DNA from: Yponomeuta sedellus
Lineage: Eukaryota; Arthropoda; Insecta; Lepidoptera; Yponomeutidae
Direction of reading: 5' to 3'
DNA: 64,000 nucleotides
Assembly: GCA_934045075.1 (NCBI GenBank)
Contig: OW203722.1
Span: 4,087,264-4,151,263 of the forward strand
Shown here piece after piece: positions 21,183 through 32,197 of the stretch (position 1 is the stretch's first letter; every line of letters starts with the position of its first letter). The notes beneath the pieces were generated by a model. That model had not been told where the DNA came from. It saw only the letters and a program-made list of their open reading frames with translations, and made no database searches. The position numbers and the translations under genes were made by a program.

Positions 21183-21345
21183 ACTTTTTTACGTACCCGG
21201 TACGTAAAAAAGGTTCCGGGTAAAAAAGTACCCGGAACCTATGCGTGCATGCAACGACAACGATGAAGCGAAAGTGATCTGTCAGGATCGTGGCAAGTGG
21301 CAGCCCTGCCTACCCCTCTGGGATACAGGCGTGAGGTTATGTAAT
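21183..21345 (+). mobile_element. LINE family L2 3' end with double palindrome
   Basis: Forward L2 tail (GTGATCTGTCAGGATCGTGG, then GATACAGGCGTGAGGTTATG) from about 21240. It is preceded by two adjacent palindromes: 21185-21211 (TTTTTTACGTAC and its complement) and 21212-21239 (GGTTCCGGGTA and its complement). They sit where a 5' inversion junction is expected. Confidence 0.65.
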
Positions 21346-22149
21346 GTTACGAAATAAATTTATTTATTTAGTTTTACAGAGATACAGATACAAAAACAAA
21401 ATAACTAACACGGAAGTATAATAATATATATATATATATATTTTTTTATAGCAACAGAATTCACAATAATTGGCGTAAATTAACCATGATTAATTTTTGA
21501 ACATATGTTTATATATGTGTGTGTATGTATGTATAATCTAATTTGATGTATTATTTATATTTCAAATTTTCATTTTCAAATTTTAATTGCATTATTGATG
21601 ATAATTCCTTTCTAATTAATAATAATATAATTTAATGTAATATTGATTATGTTTGATTGATTTGTTGCCGCCTCTATAGGTTGGGTATTAATTTAGCAGG
21701 TCATCAAGTTTTGGAGCCGGGGCCCCCCTATCAAATAACCCTAGATACGCCAATGGGAATGTGGTTGCATACCTTTATACCGCTGGCAGATGCCTCGCAC
21801 CTCAGTTTCTTGTCGTGTGTCTGGTCCTGGGTAAAGCGTACTAACGGCGCACGCATTGTGGATCAATTTTGAACGGAGAATAGGTCCATCCGTAGGTCAC
21901 CATTCCACACACAAATAATTTCATCGATCCATCGATGTTTTTCTTCGTTTGTCCGGGCACACTCAATATAATCTTATTTGTGTATTAATATTACTTATTA
22001 TTTATTCTTTTTATCCGATAATAATACGTATTTATTACTCTCACTACCACTGCACATCTTATAGTATCTAAGTAAATATAATATGGTATTTCCTTATTGT
22101 TCACATTAGGCGCAAATTAATAAATCAAATACACGTACATTACTAACCG
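21346..22149. other. AT-rich DNA, no gene seen
   Basis: Includes a short (AT)n run near 21421-21440. The open frame at 21657-21872 has no recognisable motif. Confidence 0.35.
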
Positions 22150-22430
22150 CAGTATGGACCCGACTGAAAATCAGCGTTGCAACTGATCTCTCGGTTGCAA
22201 CATTATGCTGAGTCGGGCCCATTTTGGGGACTCAATACTTAAAACTTCCTGACATTTTGTTAGATATTTAGATTTCTTTATGTTTGTCTTTGTGTTAACT
22301 GTTAACTACTTGTATTTCCACCGTCACCCGTTTTGTGTTTTCTGCTGATTGTTGTATTATGTTGCGTGATTTTGTGTTTTTGAGTATTGTGTCGTCAAAT
22401 AAATATATTTTTCTTTCTTTCTTTTATTCA
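22150..22430 (+). mobile_element. Retrotransposon 3' end-like segment
   Basis: Contains a hairpin-forming pair (GGACCCGACT near 22156 and AGTCGGGCCC near 22211) and ends with GTCAAATAAATATATTTTTC and a TTTC-rich tail. The AATAAA signal and simple tail suggest a LINE 3' UTR, but no coding part remains. Confidence 0.4.
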
Positions 22431-22659
22431 GGTCTCTGCGATACAGACTTAAAGTCTAGTGCAGATACTGCAAGTATTGTAAACATGCAACATCTTTTTG
22501 GCAAATAAATATCTTTATCTTATTTTATCTTCTTTTATGCTAAGATTTGAAAATGATTTAATTTGATTTGAAAGAAATATCGAAAATGGTAAAGAGGTTT
22601 GCACCGCTGCAACTTGTAATATACTTGTCAAACATACATCACTTTAACAAGTGAAGCAG

Positions 22660-22741
22660 GATAGCTCTGGCACGGATATCCAGAGGTCGTGGGTTCGAAT
22701 CCCGGCATGGGTGGAATTTTAGCCTCTAAATAGGTTTTTAA
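22660..22741 (+). mobile_element. T-family element, severely 5' truncated
   Basis: Only the 3' half of the tRNA-like domain and the end (TAGCCTCTAAATAGG plus T-run) remain. Flanks AAGTGAAGCAG (22649-22659) and AAGTGAAACAG (22742-22752) are an 11-bp duplication with one change. It ends at the T-run and has no hairpin terminus. Confidence 0.75.
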
Positions 22742-22752
22742 AAGTGAAACAG

Positions 22753-23317
22753 CTTCACAAGCTCTACATAAAGTAGGCTGCATCGACAACTCGTTGATTC
22801 CGCGTCAGAAAGGACAAGGCAATCCACTAACAATCAAGCTCATACAAAGAGAAAAACGAACTAGTATTTATAACAGCTCGCTGCACTTAGATGTAAAGCA
22901 ACTTATCTTTAAGAGCAATAAAAATAGAGCCTAGAATCAATTAATTTCTATCATGAAAATACCTTTTATGCCTACTTACTCGGCTCTTTTTGCACTGAAT
23001 TTAAAAGCGAGAATTCTATACTTTAATATTTGTTTGACTGTAAGTGTAAATATAGTCAATTTACTTAATGGCAGAAATACTTCGTCGAATGATTACTTCT
23101 TACTTTGACTGATGTAATAATGTTCTGAGAAAATGTAGTTAGAGCTTGGCAGATAAATGCTAAGGTTGTGTCTGATAAGAGATCTGAAAAGCTATTTAGG
23201 TACAAAAGCTAGTAACCAATATTAGTGTAAAGAGTTTTGTCTTTACCTGCTATGTGAAATTTTATTAGACCTACGATTTTATTCGCCTCAGAAATGTTAT
23301 TATTGTACTCTATTGCA
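22753..23317. other. No recognised feature
   Basis: No motif or repeat that I can support. Confidence 0.35.
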
Positions 23318-23398
23318 CACGAAACAACAAATAGGACATTATATAATAAATAACATATACAAAAGCGAGCTTATCTCTGTAAGATATTTCTTCCACGT
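23318..23398 (-). mobile_element. LINE 3' UTR, family D
   Basis: Reverse complement of the family D tail: CACGAAACAACAAATAGG, then AAAAGCGAGCTTATCTCTG. Confidence 0.55.
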
Positions 23399-23404
23399 TA
23401 AGAT

Positions 23405-23545
23405 AAGATAAGAATATTCTTTATTGTACACTGGAAAAACCACAAATGCAAAACAATTGCAAATATACATAGTACAATTGGCGGCCTTATTGCTAAAAGT
23501 GATTTCTTCCAGACAACCTTACGATAGAAAGTTGCTGAAGAAAAT
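23405..23545 (-). mobile_element. LINE 3' UTR, family D2
   Basis: TTCTTTATTGTACACTGG, then TTGGCGGCCTTATTGCTAAAA and TTCTTCCAGACAACCTT. A related diverged piece is at 5355-5455. The reverse complement carries an AATAAAG-type signal. Confidence 0.5.
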
Positions 23546-23775
23546 TAGACAGTTCTTAAATGTAAAGGATGGGAAGTGTGAAAGTGATATAGAAAGAAGA
23601 GTATAAGCGGGAAATTGTGTAAACGGTGCCTTGCACTCCATCGTGAGTATCCAAAACCTATCCAAAAGTCCCAACACTTATTAATGCTAGCGAGACTTGA
23701 GCGTGGCAAAAGAATTCAGAAAACCGGATTGAGGAAATGAGGTCCTTGAAAAGAATTACGACTCATTAACGTTGA

Positions 23776-23900
23776 TTTAGTGAAGTTGAGCAGGATCGTG
23801 GCGAGTGGCAACTCGCCACGATCCTGACAGCTCAACTTCACTAAAATGACTGCCGTCCCTGGTCACTGCCTACCCCTCTAGAGTACAGACTTGAGGTTAT
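23776..23900 (+). mobile_element. LINE family L2 3' end with palindromic junction
   Basis: Forward L2 tail at about 23851-23900 (GTCCCTGGTCACTGCC, then ACAGACTTGAGGTTAT). Upstream, 23776-23806 and 23811-23845 form a palindrome containing CAGGATCGTGGCGAGT, itself L2 sequence. The left arm lacks four bases (CTGT region). Confidence 0.7.
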
Positions 23901-24179
23901 ATTACGTTTCGTTGTTATTTTCGAACCGGCAAAGATACTAGAAGCTGAAAGAGATTTCAACGTATTTCATTTACAAGAGTTATTATTTATTGGACGGAAA
24001 CAAATAAAAACAGACGTTACATCGACATTACACACTTCCGTTTGCTAACTGACTTTCCAATACCTATAGACTTTTTCTCTTTTGCACAGAAACATGTTAA
24101 ACGTATCTGTCAAGTCTCGAAACACAAGTCAAAACCTCATACAATTTATTATATATTGGCCTTTTTGCATCTACTTAAT
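23901..24179. other. No recognised feature
   Basis: No motif or repeat seen. Confidence 0.3.
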
Positions 24180-24470
24180 GAGATGATTTATGCAGCGTCC
24201 TGTGGTATATTCACTCACACTAGATGGATGAAGGGACCACTCCGACGCTGTAGTGCCTGGGACATGGTTTTATAGATGGTGTAGGCTTGCCCAGCACCTA
24301 TACCATCCTGACAGCTTAGTCGGCCTAGCCCACAGGAAAGGCTAGTCAATACGTGCGGTGCCAACCAAGCCGCGGGATTCCTCACGATGTTTTAGATGCC
24401 CGCACTCGGGATCGAACCTGGGGCTCTCTCTTGTCAGTCCATGGTTCTACCCGAGCTACCACCGCTTCTA
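24180..24470 (-). mobile_element. SINE family C, long variant
   Basis: The minus strand begins with a tRNA-like head (GGTAGCTCGGGTAGAACC, then CCCCAGGTTCGATCCCGAG). It continues through GGGCTAGGCCGACTAAGC and ends in the ACTCCGACGCTG/CACTAGATGG region. The head is shared with 13280-13588 but the body is different, so C has at least two body types. Confidence 0.6.
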
Positions 24471-24719
24471 CTTCTATTTATTACAGTGTTGATAAATTAC
24501 TTAAAGACCTTGCTTCTTTTAGTAAGACTAAATTACCACAGCTGTCCCACCAAACTTGGTTTTGCCATATTAATTAGCCTACGACGTAATAAAGAAACAC
24601 AAAAAAAACATAAAAATCGGTGAAACTGTTACAGGAGAGGTCGACGACTGTGACACAAGCTTTTTGTATCGTATTTATTTCTTTATCTTCGATTATAAGT
24701 ATACCAGCTAAAGTTGTTT

Positions 24720-24917
24720 TATATTATTTTTAATGCACTAACCCGTGCTAAGGACAAAATTAAAAACCTATTTAGAGGCTGATAATTCCACCCATGCCGG
24801 GATTCGAACCCGCGACCTCTGGCTATCCGTGCCAGCGCTCTTTCCAACTGAGCTAATGGGCGACTCACCGGCATCAGTGAAATTTCGAACCTCTTTACAC
24901 TATTCCCTGTATTACGT
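24720..24917 (-). mobile_element. T-family element, simple 5'-truncated copy
   Basis: On the minus strand: truncated body from CTTGTACGTAATACAGGG, tRNA-like domain, TAGGTTTTTAATTTTGTCC, hairpin GCAC/GTGC and the A-rich 3' end. It is colinear, with no inversion, so it shows the natural 3' order of the monomer. I saw no clear duplication. Confidence 0.75.
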
Positions 24918-25468
24918 ACAAGATATTTATTAAAAAAAACAGGATTTTTATATATTAAAAGATTACTTGAAACATTTTTTCGACCCCATAACATAAAAAA
25001 TCCTTCATACGGCCTTGACTTTACCACTTGCCGCAGACTGTTGAACAATAATAAAATATTCACGAATAAAATTCCAATAACATTTGCATAACAGTTCAAA
25101 ATCTAGTAAAACCAGCGATGGCGAAGCGCATCATTGAAATCTACCGTGAAGCTTGAGAGTCAATGGATTATTCAGATATAATAATTTAAGGTTTCGATAC
25201 AGTCGAGTAGCTGCCTAGCATAAGTAGATTACGAGGTTTTTGGGATAGATGGTAATATACAAAATTACCATTTTGGTAATAATGGTAATAATACAAGTTC
25301 CAAGTAGGTAGTGTGTTTTATTTCACTGAAGCAGAAAGATGATAGTAACAAGGCAGGTAATTTTGCAAGTAATGATTTCAATGGAACTGATTCGTCGAAA
25401 GGTTACAGTAGCAATGCCACAGACTTAATAGAATATGCGGTAAAGCGATATTTTTCTTCTTAATTTGT
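24918..25468. other. No recognised feature
   Basis: No gene or repeat supported. Confidence 0.35.
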
Positions 25469-25481
25469 AACGAGTTTGAAA

Positions 25482-25655
25482 TACTATTTTTATTTTTAAT
25501 GCACAATTGAGCCAATGGGCGACTCACGGCATCAGTGAAATGGCTCAAAGTGAAACGGCATTGGCTCAATTGGTAGAGCGCTGGCACGGATAGGCAGAGG
25601 TTGCGGGTTCGAATCACAGCATGGGTGAAATTTTTAGCCTCTAAATAGGTTTTTA
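25482..25655 (-). mobile_element. T-family element, rearranged short copy
   Basis: The 13-bp duplication AACGAGTTTGAAA lies at 25469-25481 and 25656-25668. The minus-strand A-rich 3' end (about 24 bp) joins a small minus-strand piece of the tRNA-like domain, then a forward tRNA-like domain to TAGGTTTTT. At least two strand switches occur within 174 bp. Confidence 0.8.
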
Positions 25656-25668
25656 AACGAGTTTGAAA

Positions 25669-26403
25669 GTCAAAGAAATCTAGGATTAGATGAAATTTTT
25701 AATTTAAAAATAGTGCCAAACAAAATTAAATAGCAATCAGATGATGAACCTTTAGCACACCGCTGAGTTAACTGACTTTTGCAGCAGCAGGCACATTGCG
25801 ACGTATTATAAAGGTCCTCATCAATATTTTTTTTTTGTCTTTATGTTTATTTAATTGTACGTTTGACTTTGACCGGTATTAAAAAATAATAGTGTTTCTT
25901 CTTCTTCTCATTTATCGGACATTGTAACTCGCTTAAATTTAAACCATAGTGAAAGTCATTCGTAATGACCAGTTTCGGGAGAATTGTAAGATTTTATTGT
26001 AAATATAACTGTAGTTGTGAATACGAAGGTCGAGCTCCAATTAACGGGCACGAGCCAAAAGGGACAATTCCTCAACCGAGCTTGCTTCGCACAGCGTGGG
26101 GCGACTGCCGACGCGTGACCGAATCCAACGCTAACCCTGTCAGCTGGCCGAATGTTGCGTCAACACCCGCGACTATTGGCAATTTCACGCCGACCGGACC
26201 TCTTTGGTTTCTTTTCTTTTGTTGAAAGGAAGTTGGCGGGAGATGTGGCTGGCCAGTCCGAACGCTAACGTCGGACTTTCCAGAGGGACATGTACTTTAG
26301 CGCACAAGGTGCATGGGATACTGCACATTACCGCACTTTTCGTTTTTTTTATGTAGCCTTTAAACTTCCCACTTAAAGGCACCTACTCTCAGAGAGAAAA
26401 TAT
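25669..26403. other. Unrecognised DNA with one GC-richer patch
   Basis: Bases about 26030-26215 are clearly more GC-rich than the surroundings and stay open in one forward frame (25965-26225, 86 codons). The product has no recognisable motif. It could be an exon, a promoter-proximal patch or old transposon sequence. Confidence 0.3.
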
Positions 26404-26520
26404 AGGCTTGTTGCCTTGTCGAACCTAGTGATTGGAATCAATCACATGAGTTAAACAACAACAGAGGCGCAAGATGGGTGACCGTCCCGTGACTACCGTT
26501 AGTGGCATTTTTCCATAAAT
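26404..26520 (+). mobile_element. 5S-SINE head only
   Basis: The 5' third of the family: CGAACCTAGTGATTGGAATC, GAGTTAAACAACAACAGAGGCGC and GATGGGTGACCGTCCCGTG. The 3' part is missing, opposite to usual LINE-type truncation, so this copy was cut by later rearrangement or ended early. Confidence 0.65.
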
Positions 26521-26524
26521 ATGA

Positions 26525-27815
26525 CTTAACGAGCCTTTTTTTCTGAAAATTATATTCTGTTTATCCAGTCAATGTATATTGTAAAGCTAACCAGCTTCTT
26601 ATTCTTTTTCGGGATAAATCTTGCCACCAAAGCTCTCTGTTCGAATCGATTAGGAGCCTTATTATGGCTATTTGTAGTATCATTTTCATTGCTTAGGTTA
26701 CAGTGCTGACCCATACCAATGAATGCCGTCTTTTGCATAATTTCCTTTTCTGTGATGGTGGTGAAAATGAGATATATTACTGGCTTACGCCAGCCAGTAT
26801 ATCTTGCTAATTTCGTCCATTTCTTTCTACCGATCGACCCATTGGATACTGGCCTTCTCACAAAGACGACGTTCACTTTTTATCCAAGTTCACAAAAGAA
26901 AATCAAACCTGGTTAACGACCGCGATAATGTCATTTCGCTACAGAAACCTCTTAACTTTAACTAAGTTAAGAGGCAGAGAAAGTTTCGTGAATCCTTAAA
27001 TGCAAAACAGAAAGATAATTTTCTCCACTTATTCGTTCATTTATTAATCCAGCACCAGATTGGAATAAGCGGCAATTCGCACTCGAATCGAAATAATTAT
27101 TTATTTTGCGTATACACCGGGTAAAGACACGAAACAGAGGCCATCGAAGCAATCGGTAACTTTTTCGTCTGCTTCGTGAATCTGCCGAATGTCCCCTTCT
27201 GTGGACCATAGTAGACTTGGGCAAAGTGTGTCCTTAAAGGGAGTTTTTATATCTTATATCTTTTCTCACCGAGACACACTATATCTCTGTCATATCTCGC
27301 TCACCACTTGTGTCCTAGCTCATACGACGTCCTATCAACTAAATGCGTGTGGAAACAAGACACACAAGTGGTGAGTTAGTCTAGTCTGCCCATTCCCTAC
27401 TTTATCCAGATCACACGTTTTTTTGGTGAGCTTTCTCTAATCGCTCGTTGGTTACGATGAGAAATGCGGCCGAATGTAACCGATGTCAGACGATGTTGAT
27501 CTCGCTCTCGCGCATTGTGTGTGAGCCGGATAAAGTAGCAGGAGATGATTACCGTACTGAGTTGAGAGTATGTGTGAGGGAGCCAGATATAGTTGACATC
27601 TCTGGGATATGAATGGGACACACTTGACGGCAAGGGAGTTCTGTGTCCAGTCATATCTGGCTCTTGAGTTACCGAGAATGGTCAGTAATGTGGTCACATA
27701 TTCTGCACCTCTCCGCATCTGCAAGTGGGTGTGATGAACTTAAACCTACGCATCAGGTCGGCCCGAGGGTAAACACCTTGCGAAGTTTGACACCTATTGA
27801 TTCGAGCCCGAAGAA
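26525..27815. other. No recognised gene; one 16-bp inverted pair
   Basis: CTCACCACTTGTGT near 27300 and its complement near 27360 form a short inverted repeat with a 40-bp loop. Overlapping open frames on both strands (up to 108 codons) show no domain motif. Confidence 0.35.
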
Positions 27816-27819
27816 TATT

Positions 27820-27960
27820 AAGCAATTATTAAGCCGCAAAAACTCCAACTTAATGAACGTTACAATTCAACCTAGGCGTCCATTTCAAAAACTAGATAAT
27901 TTTGGAGAACAAATGGACAAAAATACTCCAAACTTAGTTCAAATTCCTCAATTAGCAGAG
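27820..27960 (+). repeat. Interspersed repeat family E
   Basis: TTAATGAACGTTACAATTC, then TCCATTTCAAAAACTAGATA and TTTTGGAGAACAAATGGAC. It matches 37425-37560 (forward) and 46640-46805 (reverse). Class unknown. Confidence 0.6.
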
Positions 27961-28094
27961 CTTACATAATTATTTTAAAACATAGAACTCGTTGTATTGC
28001 ATTGTACTGGCTTTAAGTCCAGACATCATTGTCATCTGAAAATTCCTTTATGTTTTAGTAGCCCTTTTGATTAAGGATGGCTGAGGACGAAATA

Positions 28095-28205
28095 AAATGG
28101 CATACCTTGGGAGAGGTCTCATAGACCTCTCCCAAGGCATGCCATTTCTTTTCGTCTATGTCTTTCGTCTTTGGGTCTATGTCCACCAGTGGGCTACTGT
28201 GATGT
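28095..28205 (+). repeat. Family F repeat with palindromic start
   Basis: Arms 28095-28119 and 28123-28147 are reverse complements (one mismatch) around CCTTGGGAGAGGTCT. The right arm continues into GTCTATGTCCACCAGTGGGC. A tiny copy of the same family, CTCTCCCAAGGCGCGCCA, lies at 47530-47581. Confidence 0.7.
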
Positions 28206-28271
28206 GACTGATTGTTTGACTGTAGCCTCAAAAGCCTGGAACAGAAATACTACATAAATGAGAAATGTATT

Positions 28272-28436
28272 CAATAGGTACTTAATACAGAGAATAGTGT
28301 AAAGAGGTTCGAAATTTCACTGATGCCTGTGAGTCGCCCATTGGCTCAATTGGTAGAGCGCTGGCACGAATAGCCAGAGGTCGCGGGTTCGAATCCCGGC
28401 ATGGGTGAAATTTTTAGCCTCTAAATAGGTTTTTAA
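28272..28436 (+). mobile_element. T-family element ending at the T-run
   Basis: The 9-bp duplication AAATGTATT is at 28263-28271 and 28437-28445. Forward truncated body, intact A and B boxes, and end TAGCCTCTAAATAGG plus TTTTTA. There is no hairpin terminus, so this copy's 3' end is the presumed RNA polymerase III stop. Confidence 0.8.
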
Positions 28437-28524
28437 AAATGTATTTAATTTAATTCAATTCATTTATTTGCTAGAATGTTATGTTACCTACACTGACTGA
28501 CGATGTCTTAGTTGAAAATTTCAC

Positions 28525-28915
28525 TATACGACCTTTAAGTAGTTATTTAGCGTAAATTCAAAAACCGGCGCTAATATTCATATTTAATTCTGGGACAGAA
28601 GATTCTTCAAACATCACAATTACGATTATTTGTTTGGATCTTATTTCTATGAAAGCTAACAACATGTACCTTAGAAAGTATTGTAGGGACGCATCTCTAG
28701 AACACTTTTCAAAACAGATTCAGAGATAGATCTTAAGTAGCTCATTAGCGCAAATCATAATAAATTCAGAAACGAGTGATAACATTTACAATTTTTACTC
28801 TCCAACAGAAGATTCTTGAAACAACACAATTAGGATTACTTATTACGATATTATTTCTATGAAAGTAGGAATCTAGCCTTGTATAGTGATGCTGTTACAT
28901 CTAGCAACATAGATA
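28525..28915 (+). repeat. Diverged tandem duplication, period about 205 bp
   Basis: Block 1 (about 28528-28700) and block 2 (about 28730-28915) share ACAGAAGATTCTT, CACAATTA-GATTA and TTATTTCTATGAAAG in the same order and spacing. A third trace of the junction motif (GGACGCA, then AACACTTTTC) appears near 29318-29345. Not a known element. Confidence 0.65.
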
Positions 28916-28919
28916 TACC

Positions 28920-29817
28920 TTACATAGTGCACCTAGCATAGTACATTAATTTTCATTTCATTTTTAATTTTTTTATTCATTTATTTGCCTTTTAGTCGGT
29001 GCATACAGGGTTACAAATTAAACCTAAAAAAGCTAGAAATACAAAAAGGAAATTCCTTGATTTAGTGGCCTACTAAGTTCAACCCGTAATAGTAGTTGCA
29101 AGCCTGGTCCCCTCGCTAGGATACCCTGTGTGGAGGAAACCAGTGAAACGGACTTTTGGATTCCGAGTTTTTGGATTCCGAGGACTAGAAGGGAAATAAA
29201 GAATAACAGCCCAAAGAAACACGAGATTAAAATAATAAAAACCTAACAAAGGAAAGTAAAGTAAGGTTCCGCGATTTAAGTTACGGAACATTGTATAGCA
29301 TAGTACCTTACATTGTACGGACGCAACCCTACAACACTTTTCCCTTCAACTGTACACAGTGTACAATAACCGACAAAACGGAGAAAGCGTCTAGCGGGGG
29401 GACTATCGCAGTTGCTACTGTAATTGTTTCGTAATCTATGTGGCAGAATTTGTTATTAGATGACGTGACGACTCAGCAATTACATTGTAATTTGCCCATT
29501 TCTATTTATGTAATTTGGCGTTTTTCTCCTCCCGGCGAGGCGTGTAATTTTACATTACTCTTTATTAGTGAGAAACAGCGTAATGGAAATTTGGTCACAG
29601 ATTCACGTTGTTGGAGATGTTTAACAGTAAAGATTCAACAACTTCTATGTTTTATGTACGATTTTATTTGTGTATATCGTAGTTTATTTCCGTCACTTAA
29701 CGAAATCTATTTAAGTACCTGTTTCATTCTGTAAAATATACTTTATGTATATTGTTACATTACAGTATGCATTATCAGTACGTATTCTATTCTAAATAAG
29801 TGCTATTCTATACACCA
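28920..29817. other. No recognised gene
   Basis: A 15-bp unit (TTTTTGGATTCCGAG) is duplicated near 29152-29183. An open frame of 98 codons at 29438-29734 has no motif. Confidence 0.35.
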
Positions 29818-29827
29818 TAATATAAGT

Positions 29828-30256
29828 TTAAAACCCTATTTAGAGGCTAAAAATTCCACCCATGCCGGGATTCGAACCCGCGACCTCTGGCTATCCGTGC
29901 CAGCGCTCTTTCCAACTGAGCTAATGGGCGACTCACCGACATCAGTGAAATTTCGAACCTCTTTACAATATTCTCTGTATTACGTACAGGCAACGACATC
30001 TGGCTGAAGTAATTTGCATCACTTACAGCCCCGAGTACCTACTTTGCAGTTAGGTTTAACATCGGAATGATATCGCTGTACCCACATGATTATATTAATG
30101 CACTAACCCGTGCTAAGTACAAATTTAAAAACCTATTTAGAGGCTAAAAATTCCACCCATGCCGGGTGCCATTCGAACCGCTGGCTGTCCGTGCCAGCGC
30201 TCTTTCCAACTGAGCTACCATTAGCTCAGTTGGAAAGAGCGCTGGCGACTCACCGC
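29828..30256. mobile_element. T-family tandem with terminal foldback
   Basis: The 10-bp duplication TAATATAAGT is at 29818-29827 and 30257-30266. On the minus strand one nearly full monomer is followed head to tail (period 297 bp, with the terminus CACTAACCCGTGCTAAG between) by a partial unit. That unit folds back on itself through arms 30193-30217 and 30222-30246 within the tRNA-like domain. Confidence 0.8.
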
Positions 30257-30520
30257 TAATATAAGTGTTCTATTCTATGGTATTGCCGACCATTATACCG
30301 CACCGCTGTCTGTGACGCTCGTGGGGTAGCACCTGGCACATATCGCTGAGTCAGTTGCCTTTTATAGCTACAGTGTGACCTTTAGTTTTCCTTTCTTTTT
30401 TTAAAATGGTATTGTATTAATACGTTTAAAGTTTGTTTTGTTATTGTGTCGTGTGTACTGTTTATATTATAAATGCTTTTTTTCTTTTTCCTCTTTTCTT
30501 CTTCAAACATCTTCACAAAA

Positions 30521-30736
30521 TTATACATATTCTTTATTTAATATACTAACCGGTGCTAAGGTCAATTTAAAAAAAAACCTATTTAGAGGCTAAAAATTTC
30601 ACCCATGCCGTGAAATTTCACGACGGTGAGTCGACCACTAGCTCAGTTGGACAGAGCGCTGGCACGGATATCCAGAGGTCGCGGGTTCGAATTCCGACAT
30701 GGGTGGAATTTTTAGCCTCTAAATAGATTTTTTTAA
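30521..30736 (-). mobile_element. T-family element, stub plus inverted body
   Basis: The 12-bp duplication ATCTTCACAAAA is at 30509-30520 and 30737-30748. The minus-strand 3' part up to the start of the tRNA-like B box joins a forward tRNA-like domain and end. The polarity switch is near 30606. Confidence 0.8.
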
Positions 30737-30748
30737 ATCTTCACAAAA

Positions 30749-31289
30749 CAAATTATAAATGTGGAGGAGGATTAGGAGGATAAAGGTAGTTTGTTCTGTC
30801 GTTTGACGGGGATTATTTTATTTGCAGGCAAAACAATTTTTATACAGTGGGTGTGAGCTAGCATTATTTATGAAGTGATTTTCATTTTTTAAAAGTGCTT
30901 TCATATGGGTTACCGTAAATTGTAGTATGACCACGCAAGTTTTCATTGATCACATAACCTTCATTTTAGACATTAAAATGCGTGACAAGCGTTGTCATGC
31001 TGCGGGGACCGAAGTGTCAATGACAGCGTAAGTACCTACCTCAAGTATGTGTGTTAAGTGGCCAATCACAGCAATTTTTATTTATTTTACACTTTGAAAA
31101 GGAAAATTTTAATTTGTCCCTCCATGTCCAATACTTTACTGGCATTGGCAATGCTTGTAAAACATAAGTAAAAAAATCAAACAAGTGTTTTAAATAAAAA
31201 AGCTTGATATCCAAAAAAAATTGAGATCCAGTTAGGTGTAAGTCTCACTCGGAAAACCCCCGCATTTCAAGACAAATTTGTGGTTCATT
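30749..31289. other. No recognised feature
   Basis: No gene or repeat supported. Confidence 0.35.
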
Positions 31290-31534
31290 GAAGCCCTCGT
31301 GGTCTAGTCGAACCGAGTGATTATATCAATCACTTGAGTCAAGCAATAAAAGGCGCGGTCAGGTGCAGGATGGGTGACCGTCCCGTGACTACCGTTAGTG
31401 ACATTTTTGCCAAGCGCTTTCTTGCTTTGCAAGGCACGAAAACAAGCACGGCGAGCTAAGCCATTGCTGCCGGCTGTCATGGAGGCCTTATGGGCGGCTT
31501 GATAACTTTTGACAGTAAGCATGCCACTATCTTA

Positions 31535-31706
31535 AAGCCAGGTTTTCACGGTCTTAGTGCGCTCGGTCCGAGTACGCCATCCGAGTAAACTAATGATTCT
31601 GATTAGCTATTTTGGTGTTGCCACGAAAAACGGTCCAATCAGAAGCATTCGTTTACTCGGATGGCGCACTCGGTCCGAGCCTACTAAGACCGTGAAAACC
31701 TGGCTT
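31535..31706. mobile_element. TIR MITE, copy 1 (172 bp)
   Basis: Terminal inverted repeats AAGCCAGGTTTTCACGG and its complement, continued inward imperfectly (CCGAGT, CGCCATCCGAGTAAAC). A TA precedes it. The TA target and long palindromic repeats suggest a Tc1/mariner-like non-autonomous element. No open frame. Confidence 0.75.
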
Positions 31707-31775
31707 AAGCTAGGTAACTTTTGATAACTTTTTCAGGCTTGATAACTTTTCGCAGAAAGGCATGCCACTATCTTA

Positions 31776-31947
31776 AAGCCAGGTTTTCACGGTCTTAGTA
31801 CGCTCGTACCGAGTGCGCCATCCGAGTAAACTAATGCTTCTGATTGGACGGTTTTTCGTGGCAACACCAAAATAGCCAATCAGAAGCAGTGGTTTACTCG
31901 GATGGCGCACTCGGACCGGGCGCACTAAGACTGTCAAAACCTGGCTT
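31776..31947. mobile_element. TIR MITE, copy 2 (172 bp)
   Basis: Same length and ends as copy 1. Here TA lies on both sides (31774-31775, 31948-31949), and removing the element restores the SINE word CTTACAATC, which confirms the TA duplication. The core is inverted relative to copy 1, as expected for a near-palindrome. Confidence 0.8.
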
Positions 31948-32197
31948 TACAATCCGCCACCAACCGGGACTTGCCCCCCGTGGCCTATCCTTGCTGCGAT
32001 GCAGGAAGGGAACCGTGCACCAGCACAGGGGTCAAACAAAGGGTTGATATCGTGGTTCATTCTGTATTTTTTTGCTTTTAAGTTTAATCTTCTATGTATG
32101 ATCTTCATTTATGTGCATAGTAAAAAAATGGTACTAATGACTTTCTTGTCTAATTTACGTACATTAAATTGTAAAATTGTAACAAGTACATAATAAT

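Larger units (their letters stand above)
31290..32050 (+). mobile_element. 5S-SINE interrupted by two MITE copies
   Basis: Forward SINE: head with GAACCGAGTGATT and GGTGCAGGATGGGTGACCG at 31310-31380, body to about 31534, then resuming at 31948 with CAATCCGCCACCAACCGGG to the AGCACAGGGGTCAAAC end. The interruption is two MITEs separated by a second copy of the SINE words TTGATAACTTTTCGCAG and CATGCCACTATCTTA. A SINE-plus-MITE segment was therefore duplicated after insertion. Confidence 0.75.
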
